Shown here: positions 1 to 11,368 of the stretch, in pieces
Position numbering within the stretch: position 1 is the stretch's first letter
How the letters are laid out: each line of letters opens with the position of its first letter
Origin: Knufia peltigerae
Taxonomy: Eukaryota; Ascomycota; Eurotiomycetes; Chaetothyriales; Trichomeriaceae
DNA length: 59,912 bases
Reading direction: 5' to 3'
NCBI GenBank assembly: GCA_030247855.1
Contig: JAPDRN010000181.1
Location: 1-59,912, forward strand
Position numbers and translations under genes: made by a program
Notes under the pieces: generated by a model
Databases searched by the model: none
What the model was told of the DNA's origin: nothing
The model's input: only the letters and a program-made list of their open reading frames with translations

Positions 1-40
1 TGTGTGAGAGAGAGAGAGAGAGAGAGAGAGGAGGGGGGGA
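1..40. repeat. GA microsatellite and G-run
   Basis: The window opens with TGTGTG followed by about 13 GA dinucleotides and then a G-rich run. This is a simple repeat with no coding signal. Confidence 0.9.
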
Positions 41-571
41 GTGCAGGTCGGGAGACAAATGGTGACAGAGATGGCGACGGGATTTCTGAATGATACAGTA
101 CACAGTATTCTCTTGTTGTTGTTGACTACGAGTCCGGAGGACCTGACACTCCATAATTGCCATTTATGGTTTTGGGTGGCCGCTTTAACCCGAGTGTTTA
201 ACTGAGTGCTCCCCAAGCAACATGCCTAATCTGGCCCGATGCGAGTTGTGGTCCAGGCGCCACGACACTATTACAGTAGTAACAACCTACAGAAAGACTA
301 CAGTATACAAACCATGGCGAAGTGAACACACTGTTTGAAACTGCCCGTCGGGATAGTTCGCAGACAACATCTCGGAGACGGATTCTCTAGCGCTGTTTAT
401 CTTCAGTGTCACTATGGATAAACTTGTACCCCGTGTATGCGCCCAGGCGCATCTGCTCACACGTAGGAGATGTGGTCTGGCCTTGCGCAACGAGCTACCC
501 ATTGCCATCACCCATACCAGTCCTACCCTCAAGATAGGTACTTGGATACCGTGTCTTCATTCCTTCTTCCT
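41..571. other. non-coding 3' flank of the kinase-fold gene
   Basis: No convincing gene was seen. The overlapping reading frames here run on into the antisense of the downstream gene and have no recognisable protein features. Confidence 0.5.
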
Positions 572-1429
572 TCAATGCTCGTCTTCCTCATCATCACGTA
601 CAGTGACGTATCCACCCTTTCCATCAGTTGCGTTGAGCTCATCCAAGAGAGTCTTCATTTCACGCTCAAATGCTTCACCATCGGTGCATTCCTCGGCCGA
701 TTCAAGGTCAATGATCGTAACGGTCTTTGGTCCCCCATCAGCAGCTTCACGCACGAGAAAATTGTGCCTATTCACATCGCCATGTAACAGACCCAGAAGA
801 TGGAACTTCTTCAGTGCGTTGCAGCATTCATCCAAATCGTCTGGATCCGCGCGTCTCGCATCTTTGATGTACTCGATCACGAGCCCCATGGGTCTTCCCC
901 CTTCTGTCAGATGGCCCAGGAATTGTGGTGCGATCCCGACGCCTTTTTGCTTGTCCAGACGCTCGTAGATTTTCGTTTCACTCTCGAAATACTGCATTTC
1001 CCAGGGGAACCTGGCGAATTTGATGAGAACCTCTTGTCCCGCTCTCATGCCCGCGACGTCCTTTTTAAGGTGCACCACCCAAATGTTGCTGCGAATCCGC
1101 TCCGAATGCTCGAGGTCGAGCCAGTCTATCTGCACCGGGCTCCATATGCTGACGATGGTCGGAAGCTCGACTTTGGCGTACCGAGAAAAGTATGGTGTCC
1201 CTTGCTCCGGATGGTTGGCGATATGGCCCTCGTTCCAATCTCCTTCGGGTAACGGTGGTAGCTGTGGGATGATCATGCGGTCCCATGTCATGTCTTCTGG
1301 ATCATAGACACCGGCGTCGATTGTGACGTATTTGAATGATGTGCCATCGACCAGGATCCGGTAATAGCTTATATTCTCGGGATCGACTTCAACATTGAGG
1401 ATTTGGATTCTTTCGCAGGGAGTGCCCAT
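572..1429 (-). CDS. small protein-kinase-like phosphotransferase
   Basis: Single-exon protein of 285 residues from the ATG at 1429. The open frame extends to 1507, but only a TTG sits there and there is no further ATG upstream. The C-terminal half shows a kinase fold: 'HGDVNRHNFLV' is a catalytic loop with Asp and Asn in the usual spacing, and 'TIIDLESAE' takes the DFG position. The stretch 'VLIKFARFPWEMQYFESE' could hold the nucleotide-binding Lys and the helix-C Glu. The N-terminal half resembles the fungal proteins often mislabelled 'alpha-galactosidase A precursor', which are really small kinase-like proteins. The acidic tail ends in DDEEDEH. Substrate unknown. Sure of the fold, not of the role. 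Confidence 0.75.
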   Translation of the reverse strand: MGTPCERIQILNVEVDPENISYYRILVDGTSFKYVTIDAGVYDPEDMTWDRMIIPQLPPLPEGDWNEGHIANHPEQGTPYFSRYAKVELPTIVSIWSPVQIDWLDLEHSERIRSNIWVVHLKKDVAGMRAGQEVLIKFARFPWEMQYFESETKIYERLDKQKGVGIAPQFLGHLTEGGRPMGLVIEYIKDARRADPDDLDECCNALKKFHLLGLLHGDVNRHNFLVREAADGGPKTVTIIDLESAEECTDGEAFEREMKTLLDELNATDGKGGYVTVRDDEEDEH

Positions 1430-1992
1430 GGGGCTAGATTTGTTCGCGTTGTGTCTTGACAGAATCACCGGATAATTGGAAGCCACCGTCGAAAGCGGTG
1501 AAGACAAGGCGAGTATTGGCAGCTCGGAGAAGAAACACTGTGTTGCAATCCATTTGTTCTAGCGACCCTTGCTGGACAGAGTCTTACCTTCAACTTCTTT
1601 ATGGAATGTACACTGGTGCAAGTGCCAGAACATTGGAGTGAATCTGTCAAAAGTACCTTGCTTTGACAGATTCCTACACCGGATTGAAATAGATCACGAG
1701 GGTGTCACTGAGTACTGCTTGTCCAATGAATTAACCATGCAATGACACTTCACAACACGAGGTGGCTCTGGACCTGCCAACAGCATCCCCTCTAAATATA
1801 TACCACATGGGAGAACCCTGCTCTGAACGTCCGCTCCTACAAAACCTGCACTGCTCAGTCGCCAACGACTGGATGTCCTTTTAGAGCCCAGCCACTACCG
1901 TTGGTTTGTTGCTATTTCTGAATTGTCAGGAGATGCTGGGAGCCTCAGAATGCCTTGTGGTTTCGCCTTTCGTATCCTGTTCTGACCGACAT
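1430..1992. other. non-coding; upstream of kinase-fold gene
   Basis: Contains the likely promoter of the minus-strand kinase-fold gene. A TATA-like run 'aaatatatacc' lies near 1795 on the plus strand, but no plausible plus-strand gene follows it. Nothing else recognised. Confidence 0.4.
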
Positions 1993-2331
1993 CTATGGCC
2001 GCAGACTGCCTCTGTGTAGGTGTCGTCGATAGTCAGAAAATGTCGAACTATAATGAATCATATCATATCCTCGACGGTTGGTCTGCTGTAATGACGCGCA
2101 GGACCGAATATCCAGGTAAAGGAGAACCATGTGGAGGATTTCGAGTGGGAGAGCGTCAAGCTCCCCAAGGTCAAATTCTGCTCTCTTTCGAGGACGGTGT
2201 GTAGAGAGGGGACAGGCCCTTTCCAAGTCTTGATCGCTGAGGGTCAAGGCTCGCACCGACGGCATGGGACGCCAAATGGCTTTCAACGCTGCCTTGCTTA
2301 GACCGGCTTCATCTCCGTCTCCTCGGTCCAT
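1993..2331 (-). pseudogene. F-box protein fragment
   Basis: Reading from the ATG at 2331 gives 112 residues; the longer frame begins with TTG just after a stop. Residues about 55-85 carry an F-box: 'LDALPLEILHMVLLYLDI', then 'RSCASLQQTNRRGYDMI'. This matches the common fungal F-box type ('LP.EI...IL.YLD..SL..LRQVNRR'), which normally continues for several hundred residues. Here the frame stops about 30 residues after the box, and the tail has no similarity I recognise. I therefore read it as a truncated copy. A very short F-box adaptor or a missed downstream exon is possible; no good donor was seen near the end. Confidence 0.5.
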
Positions 2332-2870
2332 GAGCAATGCTCAGGACATACAAGCGGACGCAGAGCAAGAACGAGTCTCAGAACCAGACCGCAGGCGAGG
2401 CCGAGGATGGCGAATACGATGATGTTCACGGTGATGTTGACGGTGATGTTGATAATATGGTGTACCGCGTCTCGACGGACGGCGCGTCTAAAGCCACTAA
2501 GGCTTGCTAAGAACTAGCTCCATTATTGGAAGGTGCGCCGACTTCACTTCACATCCATGTTCCGTCTCTTCTCATCTGTACTTCGCCATTTGCTAGCTTG
2601 GTTCAAATGTTGAGGGGAACGATTGTCGGCTATATTCGAGGGCAGAATAGGGGCAGGGACGGCAGGCTTCTCAATACACACAACTTCGTGCCCAAAGATG
2701 AACATGCAGAGTCACGTGACGTGGAAAGGGGTACTCAGCCTCGAATACCTATACCGTAGGCGAGCCAGGCATAAGTCCAATAAATTTGCTATCCACAATC
2801 GGTTCTACGCTTGATATTGAGATATGACTTTATTATTACGAGTTAAACTAGTGCTATATACAGAGTATGG
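2332..2870. other. non-coding interval with short imperfect repeat
   Basis: No gene seen. Around 2423-2452 a 12-bp unit 'GTTGACGGTGAT' recurs imperfectly two to three times. The right part is the 3' flank of the tRNA synthetase gene. Confidence 0.4.
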
Positions 2871-5291
2871 CTACCCCTTTATTGATACTAGTGGAGAGTG
2901 TTTAGCCTCCACACTGTCATTAATAGCCAGGTGATATGTCGCCAATTGCTCCGCGGTCAGAAGTGATGGAGACTTGACGAACTTGTCTTCACCATCAGCG
3001 AACTTCGGAAAAGCAATCACATCCCGGACACTTGCTCGGCCGGTCAACATAGCCATAAGTCTGTCGAAACCGAGCGCGAATCCTGCGTGAGGAGGACAGC
3101 CGCACATGAGGGCATTAAGTAGATGCCTAAAGTCCTCAAGTCGCTCAGCACGTAGTTTGAGAACATCTTTGAGAACGAGCTCCTGCATGTCTGCAACGTG
3201 AATACGTCGTGAGCCGCCACCAATTTCAACCCCATTGATGACCAGATCATAATGGTCTCCAATGATTTGGAGGGGGTTTGTGATCAAGAGTGACAGATCT
3301 TGATCCTTTTTCGGAGCAGTGAAGGGGTGATGAGTAGAGCAAAGTCCGGCGAGACCACCCTGGCCTGGTTCAGTCTCTTCAGTAGGCGAGAACAAGGGGA
3401 AGTCGACGACCCAGAGACCAGCGAAGCCGATTGGTGCAGAAATTAATCCTTCAGAGATTGCACTTTGTAGGACATCTCGTCGCAGGTTTCCCAGGACCGT
3501 CCAGCCGCCTGCGAACGAAGCTCTGGCGCGGGTTTGTATGATGAAAATATCTCCCGGTTCAGGCTCGAAAGTCTCCTCTACACGTGCAGCTGCCTCGTGA
3601 CCGAAGCTGGCTAGTCCTCTCAGTGGCTTGGAAGGGTCATAGATTGAAATTCCAGGCATACCGGCAGGATTGCTCGAGTAAACCGCCGAGGCTGGTGCGT
3701 CCAGAAAAGATCTGATAAAGCGGGTGCTCGTGGATGGATCGGCTCCTTGCATTTTGATCTTCAACATCTCGACGATCGGGTCTTGTAGCGATGTCAACAT
3801 GCCTATGACATTCTCTGGCAACCATTCATCAATTCGATGTATTTCACTCCCTAGCCGCGTATCAGGCTTGTCTGATCCATATCGAGTCATGACATCTGCG
3901 TAGGAGAGCCTGGGAAATCTTGAGGGATCCGCGTGTGACGAATTCCCAGTGGAGACTGCATTTTCTATTGGCTGAACATCAGGCACATTAGGCCACACAA
4001 AATTGCGTACGATGTCTTCAACAACAACCATCACTTCTTCAGCACCTGCAAAAGACATTTCCAGATCGAGCTGACATGTCATGTTAGCATTTGATGACCA
4101 TTGGCTGTAATTTCACATACCTGCGTAAATTCGGGTTGTCTGTCTGCCCGGAGATCTTCGTCTCGAAAGCACTTTGCGAATTGGAAATACCGAGAGATCC
4201 CGGAGGCCATGAGCACCTGCTTGTATTGTTGAGGGCTCTGGGGAAGGGCATAGGCTAGACCCTTCCTTCTCGTGGGTACAATAAATTCTCTCGCCCCTTC
4301 CGGAGTAGACTTGAACAACAGTGGGGTTTCAATTTCGTCAAAGTCATTCTTCAGCATGCCCTCTCGAATTTTGGACGCAACCTTGCTGCGAAGACGTATC
4401 CGACTGCGGAGTCCGTTATCGGTCCTGAATTGGAGATGGCGTAACTCTGGTGGAAACGCCGTATCACATTTGGCAACGAGGTCCGCAGGAAATGTATTCA
4501 ACGGTGATATTGATTCTGCCTGGATTTCGACCTGTGGAAGAAGGCCGATATGTCCCACAAAAGGGTCTAATTTTTCGAGAACTCTGTTTTGCTGGTCATC
4601 CAAGTTTTGTATGCGATCTGCTTGTCCTTTATTCTTGGGAGGCGCCGCTCGAGCCACGACAGAGCCGGTTATCTGAACTGGCGTGTGGCCTCTAATCTCT
4701 GTCGAAAAGACCTGGGACTCGACTTCGGCCTTTGAAAGCCCATGAGTCTGTCCTGACATAGGCCTTCTCAGCGTCTCCTTCGAGCAAATGACCTGGACAG
4801 CCTGGTCTAGGCGCGGGTTGACTAGCTGTAGGAACTCGAACTTCCCAGCTGATCTTTGTGAAGTGATGTAACCACATATTGTGACGATCCTGGACTCCCT
4901 CTTGCTAGCATCCAGCTCGATGGACGCAAGGCTGTCCCACGTGCTTATATGAGAGTCGTTGAGACCTATCGAGTCAGCCGTCACCCTGTAGAAAATGGTG
5001 GGCATCCTCACCACTCCGCTCGAATTGTTTCAAGCAAGAAGACTGTTTTTCTGACAGTACAGACCATCTCTGAGAGTTGCATCTTGTAGCGTCATGTCGC
5101 GCAGCCTCCAGATCCTTGTTGGACCTGGCTGCACTTGGTGCTACAGTAGAACTAGAGCGACGAACGCAGAGGGAAGCGCATTTTGGTCCATGGCCCAGTT
5201 GGTTCAGTTTCTGTTGCGCGCGTACATATTTTGATATCTCAATGTAGCTGTCGCGTAGTTGACGGACTCTGGCCGGTCTATTGACCAGCAT
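2871..5291 (-). CDS. mitochondrial aspartyl-tRNA synthetase (class II)
   Basis: Charges tRNA-Asp in the mitochondrion (MSD1/DARS2 type). Three exons proposed: 5065-5291, 4121-4985 and 2871-4070, giving 763 residues. The second intron (4071-4120, 50 nt) is clear: GTATGT, CTAAC branch, TCAG, and it joins 'RQPEFTQ' to 'LDLEMSF' inside motif 2. Class II motif 2 is 'FRDEDLRADRQPEFTQ' and motif 3 is 'GFALGFDRLMAML'; an N-terminal OB fold starts near 'RIVTICGYI'. The first exon is inferred. The intron 4986-5064 (GTCTGT...CTACAG) restores frame and adds an Arg/Ser-rich leader ('CASLCVRRSSSTVAP') fit for a mitochondrial presequence. Without it, the first ATG of the main exon (5005) leaves 'MPTIFYRV', a poor leader. 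S. cerevisiae Msd1 is about 658 residues. Family certain; 5' end moderately so. Confidence 0.93.
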
Positions 5292-5815
5292 GTTGATCTC
5301 TGTAGCTCAGAATACTGTAGCTGTGGCCGGCTTCGTGATAATGCTCGATGATCCTGCGCGAACATTTTTTGGAGAAGGCGCAGTCGGCGTTTGTGGTTGC
5401 GAAACTCCGACGTGTCTGTCCCTCCGCACAAAATCTCTTTTCGCAATTCTCATTCTTTATTTCCTTTTCTTCATCCCCCCAAGTTTTGAACATGTGAGTC
5501 GGTCTTGTTTCCACGATACCTACTTGCATTTTACTGACATTTTTACAGATGATGAAAGCCTAGTGTGTGACTTATGATATCTTTCTGCCTTGAAACCAGC
5601 AAGCTCTCTCTTCGGAGCCTAAGTGGCTTGCTGGCAGAGAGTTCGTGAAAGCATGATATCTGCGTTCGGCACAACCTTTCTTGTTACATTTAACGAACGC
5701 GAAGAAGGCATCTCTGAACAAAAAACTTGGAGGGGATTGTGGTTTTTCTTGATTTGATGATCTGGCGATGGCCCATCATTTGTGATGGATTTATATTGCC
5801 GATCTGATGAAGATT
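5292..5815. other. intergenic: AspRS promoter and aminotransferase 3' flank
   Basis: Lies between two minus-strand genes. It should contain the AspRS promoter on the right-hand strand reading and the 3' end of the aminotransferase gene. No further gene recognised. Confidence 0.5.
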
Positions 5816-7098
5816 TTATTTTTGAGATACAGTTGGAACAGATTCGTAGGCTTCCATGAAAGATGTCCAGGCTGCGAGCGCTGCCTTGAACTGCGACGTC
5901 GGTGCTCCGAAAGCAATGCGGATAAAACCTCGATAGCTCTTGGAGTTACCGAAGGTAGTACTTGCTGGGCAGAGGAATATACCCGCCTCTTTCAGGAGCG
6001 CCGCGCAGAAGGCGACGTCGTCAACAGGCTTGCCCATCTTGTGGAACTTGAGCATAGCAGTTGTTCCAGCCTGCGGCTTTACCCACGAAACCGACCAGCT
6101 GTGTTCTTCAATGAACCCTTGAAGAAGTTCCAGATTTGTTTGGCATAGTCTGATATTTCTGCCTAACAGCGCATGAATGCATCTATCACTCAAAGCTTCA
6201 GCCGCAACTAATTCATCTAGCCGGGAGGGAGCTGAGGCGATCCGTATCTGTGTCGGCTGGCATGCTTCGAGGATTTCTTTGTCCTTGCAAGCTATCCACC
6301 CTGCTTTGGTTCCCGGCAGGCTGTAAGCGTGATTTATTGTACCTGTGACGATGACCTTTCGATATCCCATGTTGATTGCTGAGGGCGGGAAGTCTTCATC
6401 GGATGGTGATAATGAATGGAAGAGAGGTCTGTAACTTTCATCCGCTAATATGATGATATCCTTTTCCTGAGCCACTTCAATCAGAGCCTCTAGTTTTGAT
6501 TTCGACACCACCGTCCCCGTTGGATCACAAGGACTCTGGATCACAATCAATTTTGTATTTTCCTTGATGACATCCTTAAGATCCTGGACATCAAGCTGCC
6601 ACTTCTTAGCTGGTTCGGCTTCCCATAGGGCCACCTCTATGTCGAGCGACTCGAGGGCTCCGAAGAGCACATTGTCGATGGGATGCTGACAAATAGCATG
6701 ATCACCCTTTGAGAGAAGAGCAGACAACACGGCATAGTTCGCAGAAGCAGCTGCATTAGTTATCCTGATATTCTCATGAGTAACCCCAGCGGAGCGAGCA
6801 GAATACAACGATGCCAGATTCTTGCGTAGTTGAGCATGTCCCAAGGGTGATTCATCGTCATTCAGCCTGACATCGTCAAGTGCCAGCTGTTGCTTTGAAC
6901 CAGTTCTGTCTTCTGAGACCTCGAACAATTCTGCGACTGAAATCGGGCTAACGCTGGACGAGAAAAGGTCATATTCTGCAGAGTCATGCTGCCACCGATT
7001 CCACTGAGGTTTGTCAGTCTCGAGACACTGGATAATTCTGACACTCTTTGCACAGTCTACGTTACCTCAGGTGGCATTGACGAGGATGAATCAGCCAT
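5816..7098 (-). CDS. PLP aminotransferase-fold protein lacking the PLP lysine
   Basis: Class I/II aminotransferase fold, 406 residues in two exons: 7066-7098 (ATG 7098, 'MADSSSSMPPE') and 5816-7003. The 62-nt intron 7004-7065 has GTAACG, a CTGAC branch and CTCAG. It restores the usual N-terminal segment ('WNRWQHDSAEYDLF'). The fold is shown by 'ITNAAASANYAVLSALLSKG', 'ADESYRPLF', 'AYSLPGTKAGWIA' and a C-terminal 'RGFIRIAFG' with the carboxylate-binding Arg. Two key residues are changed. The lysine that forms the Schiff base with PLP, normally in 'SKAYSLPG', is His236 ('NHAYSLPG'), and the Asn of 'NPTG' is Asp171 ('SPCDPTG'). It therefore cannot work as an ordinary transaminase. A binding or regulatory role, or an unusual PLP reaction using His, is possible. 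It diverges from the ABC transporter gene, sharing a 674-bp promoter region. Confidence 0.88.
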
Positions 7099-7772
7099 TG
7101 TGCAGATTTTCAACAAGCAGAAGAAGGTATGGGAACTGAAGAGCTGGTCTCGATCTCGCATGACTTTGGCATGGGAATTTGAAACTGCTTATGCCGCGGT
7201 TGTGCGGAGCCTTTGGCCCCTCTACTCGTATGAGCCAGACGACATGATGCGGCGAAAAGGACGGAAGACGGAAGAGGGAGGAGCCCCATGTCGATGGGAC
7301 GGGGGTGTTCGTATCTCGTGTTTGTGCCATGGTGCATACGGAATAGGTACCTGATTGTACTATGTAGGCGCCTGCGAATGGCTGTCATCGCACCAATTGG
7401 GGAGCTCCCAGACATTCTTTTAGGCTGCTCGGTAGAATCCCCGCCTGGTTGCCGTCTCAGCCACTTATCGCAAGCTACAGTTGTGCCTGCCGAGTTCCAG
7501 AGTCGTTGCAACATCGACTTCAGCATTATCCGTATCTCTAACTGTTCTCGTCTGGATGGCCTGACTGCTTGCACTCCTCGCTCCTCTTTCCTCTCTGCAT
7601 CGGTGTCACATCTTCGCCGTTCAACATATCCTCGATCATTGTCGCCCAAGTCCATACCATCTTCATTCCTTACCTCTATTTACCCAGTGCTTGCTGGCAA
7701 GCTCCGAGCGACAGGCACCAGCCACACCTCTAAAGTACTTGTTGCCAGCCCGAAGTCGCCGAAGCCTTCCTC
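7099..7772. promoter_or_regulatory. shared divergent promoter region
   Basis: Separates the aminotransferase-fold gene (minus, ATG 7098) from the ABC transporter gene (plus, ATG 7773). The right part is pyrimidine-rich ('ctcctcgctcctctttcctc' near 7574), as is common in fungal 5' leaders. No coding exon recognised. Confidence 0.5.
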
Positions 7773-10700
7773 ATGCTCCTTCATGGCGTTTCGCCGGTCC
7801 TATTCCTCCTAGGTCCGGTGTTGTTGGCTTCGGCCTACAGTAATGACACCTCGGCCTTGATGCAGGATCCATTCTACCAACTTGCTCCAGACGGTTGCCC
7901 TCCTTGTCCTAGATGTTTCGATTGCCACTACGATGAGTTCAAGTGCCTACAGTTTGCGAACTGCGGTAATGTCAATGGAAAATGTGTATGTCCGCCTGGC
8001 TTTGGAGGGGATGACTGCGCAGAGCCACTGTGTGGATCTTTGGCAGACGGCAAAAACAGATCACCACGGAAAGGAGACAAATGCGAATGCAGGGATGGCT
8101 GGGAGGGTATCAATTGTAACGTCTGCGCCTCCGACAATGCATGCAATGCAATGATGCCCTTGGGTGAAGGTGGCGTTTGCTATAAACAGGGTTTGGTCGT
8201 CCACGAGAACTACCAGATTTGTAACGTCAGCAACAAAGCTATCCTGGACCAGATCCATCCCAGGATTCCAGAGGTCACCTTCTCATGCAATGCCGATCAA
8301 GAGACCTGCAATTTCCAATTCTGGGTTGACCATAAGGAATCCTTCTACTGCGCCCTGGACACCTGTAGTTGGGAGGCCCACGATACAAACGTTCGCAACA
8401 CGACCAAATATACCTGCGAGAACATCAAATGTTCTTGCATTCCAGATCGCTTCCTGTGCGGCGAAGATGGATCGGTCAATATCGATGAGTTCTTGGAGCA
8501 GGAGATCAAAGGCCCTGCCTCCTTCTTTACCCAGCATACATATGGCGGAAGCTCCAAGGACGGGAGTCGATTCGAAGAGCCGGCCATGAACAACCTGATC
8601 TCTATGATCTTCGGTGACGAGTACATCTCGCTGAAATGTCGTGGCGGCGAATGCTTGTATGAGACCGAAGTTCCGGGCTACGTTCGACCCATCAAAGAGA
8701 TCAATACACCACTCATTGCTGGTGTCATCGCTGGTTGTGCCCTTCTTGTCTTGGCTATCACCTTGATCTCGTGGTATCTTTCTCGAAGGGCTGCCTACAA
8801 AAGATGGGGCGCCATTCGCCTCGGAGATGATGCAGATGATAATGCTGCAAAGTCAATGGTCAACCACATCCCGATGGCGCTGCAATTCGAGAATGTCGCC
8901 TACAATCTGAAGGGCAAGGAGATTCTTTCTGGTATATCGGGTATTGCACGGCCGGGGCAGATCACTGCCATCATGGGTGCCTCGGGAGCTGGCAAATCGA
9001 CCTTCCTGGACATCCTTGCTCGCAAGAACAAACGAGGACTTGTCGGCGGCAATATGTATGTCAACGGTGAAAAGATCCTCGATGGTGAATATCGCAATGT
9101 CATTGGCTACGTTGATCAAGAAGATACTCTTCTGCCGACTCTAACGGTCCACGAGACCATCCTAACGAGCGCCCTCTTGAGACTCCCAGCGGATATGGGA
9201 ATCAACATCAAGGAACAACGCGTCATCGAGGTGATGCAGCAGCTGGGCATTTATCACATCAAGGATCAAATAATCGGTTCAGAAGAAGGTAACGGGCGAG
9301 GAATCTCTGGTGGCGAGAAACGGAGAGTTGGAATTGCTTGCGAGCTGGTCACGAGCCCGAGTATCCTCTTTCTCGACGAACCAACGAGTGGCCTCGATGC
9401 CTTCAATGCGTTCAACGTGGTCGAATGTCTTGTCACGTTGGCGAAAACGTACAATCGTACTGTCATATTCACCATCCACCAACCTCGTTCGAACATTGTT
9501 GCTCTCTTTGACCAGCTTATTCTGCTCGCAAAGGGTAGGACGGTGTATTCTGGTCCATTCTCCAGCTGTCAAGCGTATTTTGACCACATTGGCTATTCTT
9601 GCCCTCCTGGCTTCAACATCGCCGACTATCTTGTTGATCTGACAATGCACGCCAGCATACCGCGCTCACCTATCTTCGAAGATGTTCCAAGAGAATTCCC
9701 CGAGCGCGACGGCATAGGTACTGAGTCGAGCAGCACCCGAGCTGTCAAGTCAATTGCAAGTTTCTCCAATGTTAGCACAGAAAGTCCTCAGGACCCTCCG
9801 CCGCAAAGAATAAAAACAAAGAGGCGCATCTCTCTGAAACAGAAACAAGACCGACAGCTGTTCACTCGCAAGAGAACGGGAGATGACACTCCACCAACCC
9901 CCAAAACCGACGACGAAGACAATGTCTTCAGTCGAGCAACCGGTAGTGTGCGAAGCTGGCTGCCTTTGTCCAAGAGAGATGGCTCCAACCCACCTCAGAT
10001 CATGGAGGATCCTGACGATCTCCCACCAGATGCAAGCACGGATCTCGATATTCTCGTATCGAGCTTCAAGGATTCAAGTGTTGCGGAGACCACTCATGAC
10101 GAGATTGCCGCTTCGATCCACGCAGCTTCGTCTGCCAATGGTCATACGAACGAAAATGGTGTGGATGAGCCTGTGACTGGGTCCATTAAAGGGTTCCGAC
10201 GCGTCAGTCTACCACGGCAATTTCTTATTCTCTCCAGACGTACATGGCGAAATCTTTACCGTAATCCTATTCTGATGCTGACACATTATGCTGTGGCAAT
10301 CCTGCTCGCCGTCTTATCTGGATGGCTTTTTTACGGAGTCAGTGATGATATTGGCGGCTTCCAGAACCGATTAGGTCTCTTTTTCTTCCTGCTCGCTCTT
10401 TTCGGCTTCAGCACCCTTACAAGCTTGAACGTGTTCAGCTCCGAGCGATTGATTTTCGTCCGGGAACGGGCCAATGGCTACTACTCTCCGATCACCTACT
10501 TCGCAGCCAAGGTCATCTTTGATATCATACCCCTGAGGCTGATCCCTCCTATCATCATGGGTGTCATCATCTATCCAATGTCTGGTCTTTTACCAAAATG
10601 GGGGACTTTTTTCATCTTTATTTTGATCCTGGTGCTCTTCAACCTCGCAGCAGCTGCGATATGTCTCACGATTGGCATCGTCTTCAAGGATCCCGCCGTG

Positions 10701-11101
10701 GCAAATCTGATTGGTAGCTTGGTGATGCTCTTCAGCTTGCTATTTGCAGGTCTGTTGCTCAATCTCAACCATGATTCTACTCAGTTGGCGACGCAATGGT
10801 TGCAAAATGTAGGTCGTCTTTCTAGTTTTCTGCCTTGAAGTGCTCATACTAATTTCATCTACAGCTATCAATCTTCCACTATGGTTACGAAGCGCTGATC
10901 GTAAATGAAGTTGCCAAATTACGACTTAAAGATCATCGATACGGTCTTGACATCGAAGTACCTGGAGCCAGCATTCTCAGTGCCTTTGGTTTCGACAACC
11001 TTGCCTTGTGGAACGATGTGATTGGACTGGCAATATTTGCCAGTGTCTTCATTGTCATTGCTTACGGGGCTATGCATTTCTTGCTCGTGGAGAAGAGGTA
11101 G
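7773..11101 (+). CDS. ADP1-type ABC transporter (ABCG family)
   Basis: Two exons, 7773-10808 and 10865-11101, 1,090 residues (yeast Adp1 is 1,049). The intron of 56 nt starts GTAGGT and ends CTACAG with 'TACTAAT' as branch. Order of parts: signal peptide (1-21), a Cys-rich luminal region with EGF-like spacing (about 35-160, e.g. 'CVCPPGFGGDDC'), one membrane span (about 311-332), then the ABC domain. The ABC domain has Walker A 'GASGAGKST' (about 401-409), signature 'ISGGEKRRVGIA' (about 510) and Walker B 'ILFLDEPTSGLD' (about 530). A long Ser/Thr-rich linker (about 650-810) follows, then a six-span ABC2 membrane domain to the end. This is a half-transporter with the ABC domain before the main membrane domain. 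Substrate unknown in the family as far as I know. Confidence 0.95.
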
Positions 11102-11368
11102 ACTGGCATTCTTGGATTTGATCTTGGAATGCATGATTAGGTTTATATACAAGTGCATAAACATGTTCTAGGTAACGGCATGTAAATACGATATAATGCT
11201 AATGACAATGTGAAGAAGTTTTGCGCATAGGTACTCCGTTTCGATCAGGATTATGTCGAGATTTAGGAAACTTCCCTCTCTTTGAAATTCACTATCCACA
11301 CTCGGAAATCAGCCCCTTTCCTTCCAAGACACGCGTACACACAGTGGAGGCTGATGACCGATCCGGAT
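11102..11368. other. convergent 3' flanks
   Basis: Only 267 bp separate the stop codons of the ABC transporter and the MDR reductase, which converge here. Presumably 3' UTRs and poly(A) signals of both. Confidence 0.5.

Noticed and set aside
414..968. 184-codon plus-strand open frame
   Set aside because: Ser-rich antisense shadow of the kinase-fold gene.
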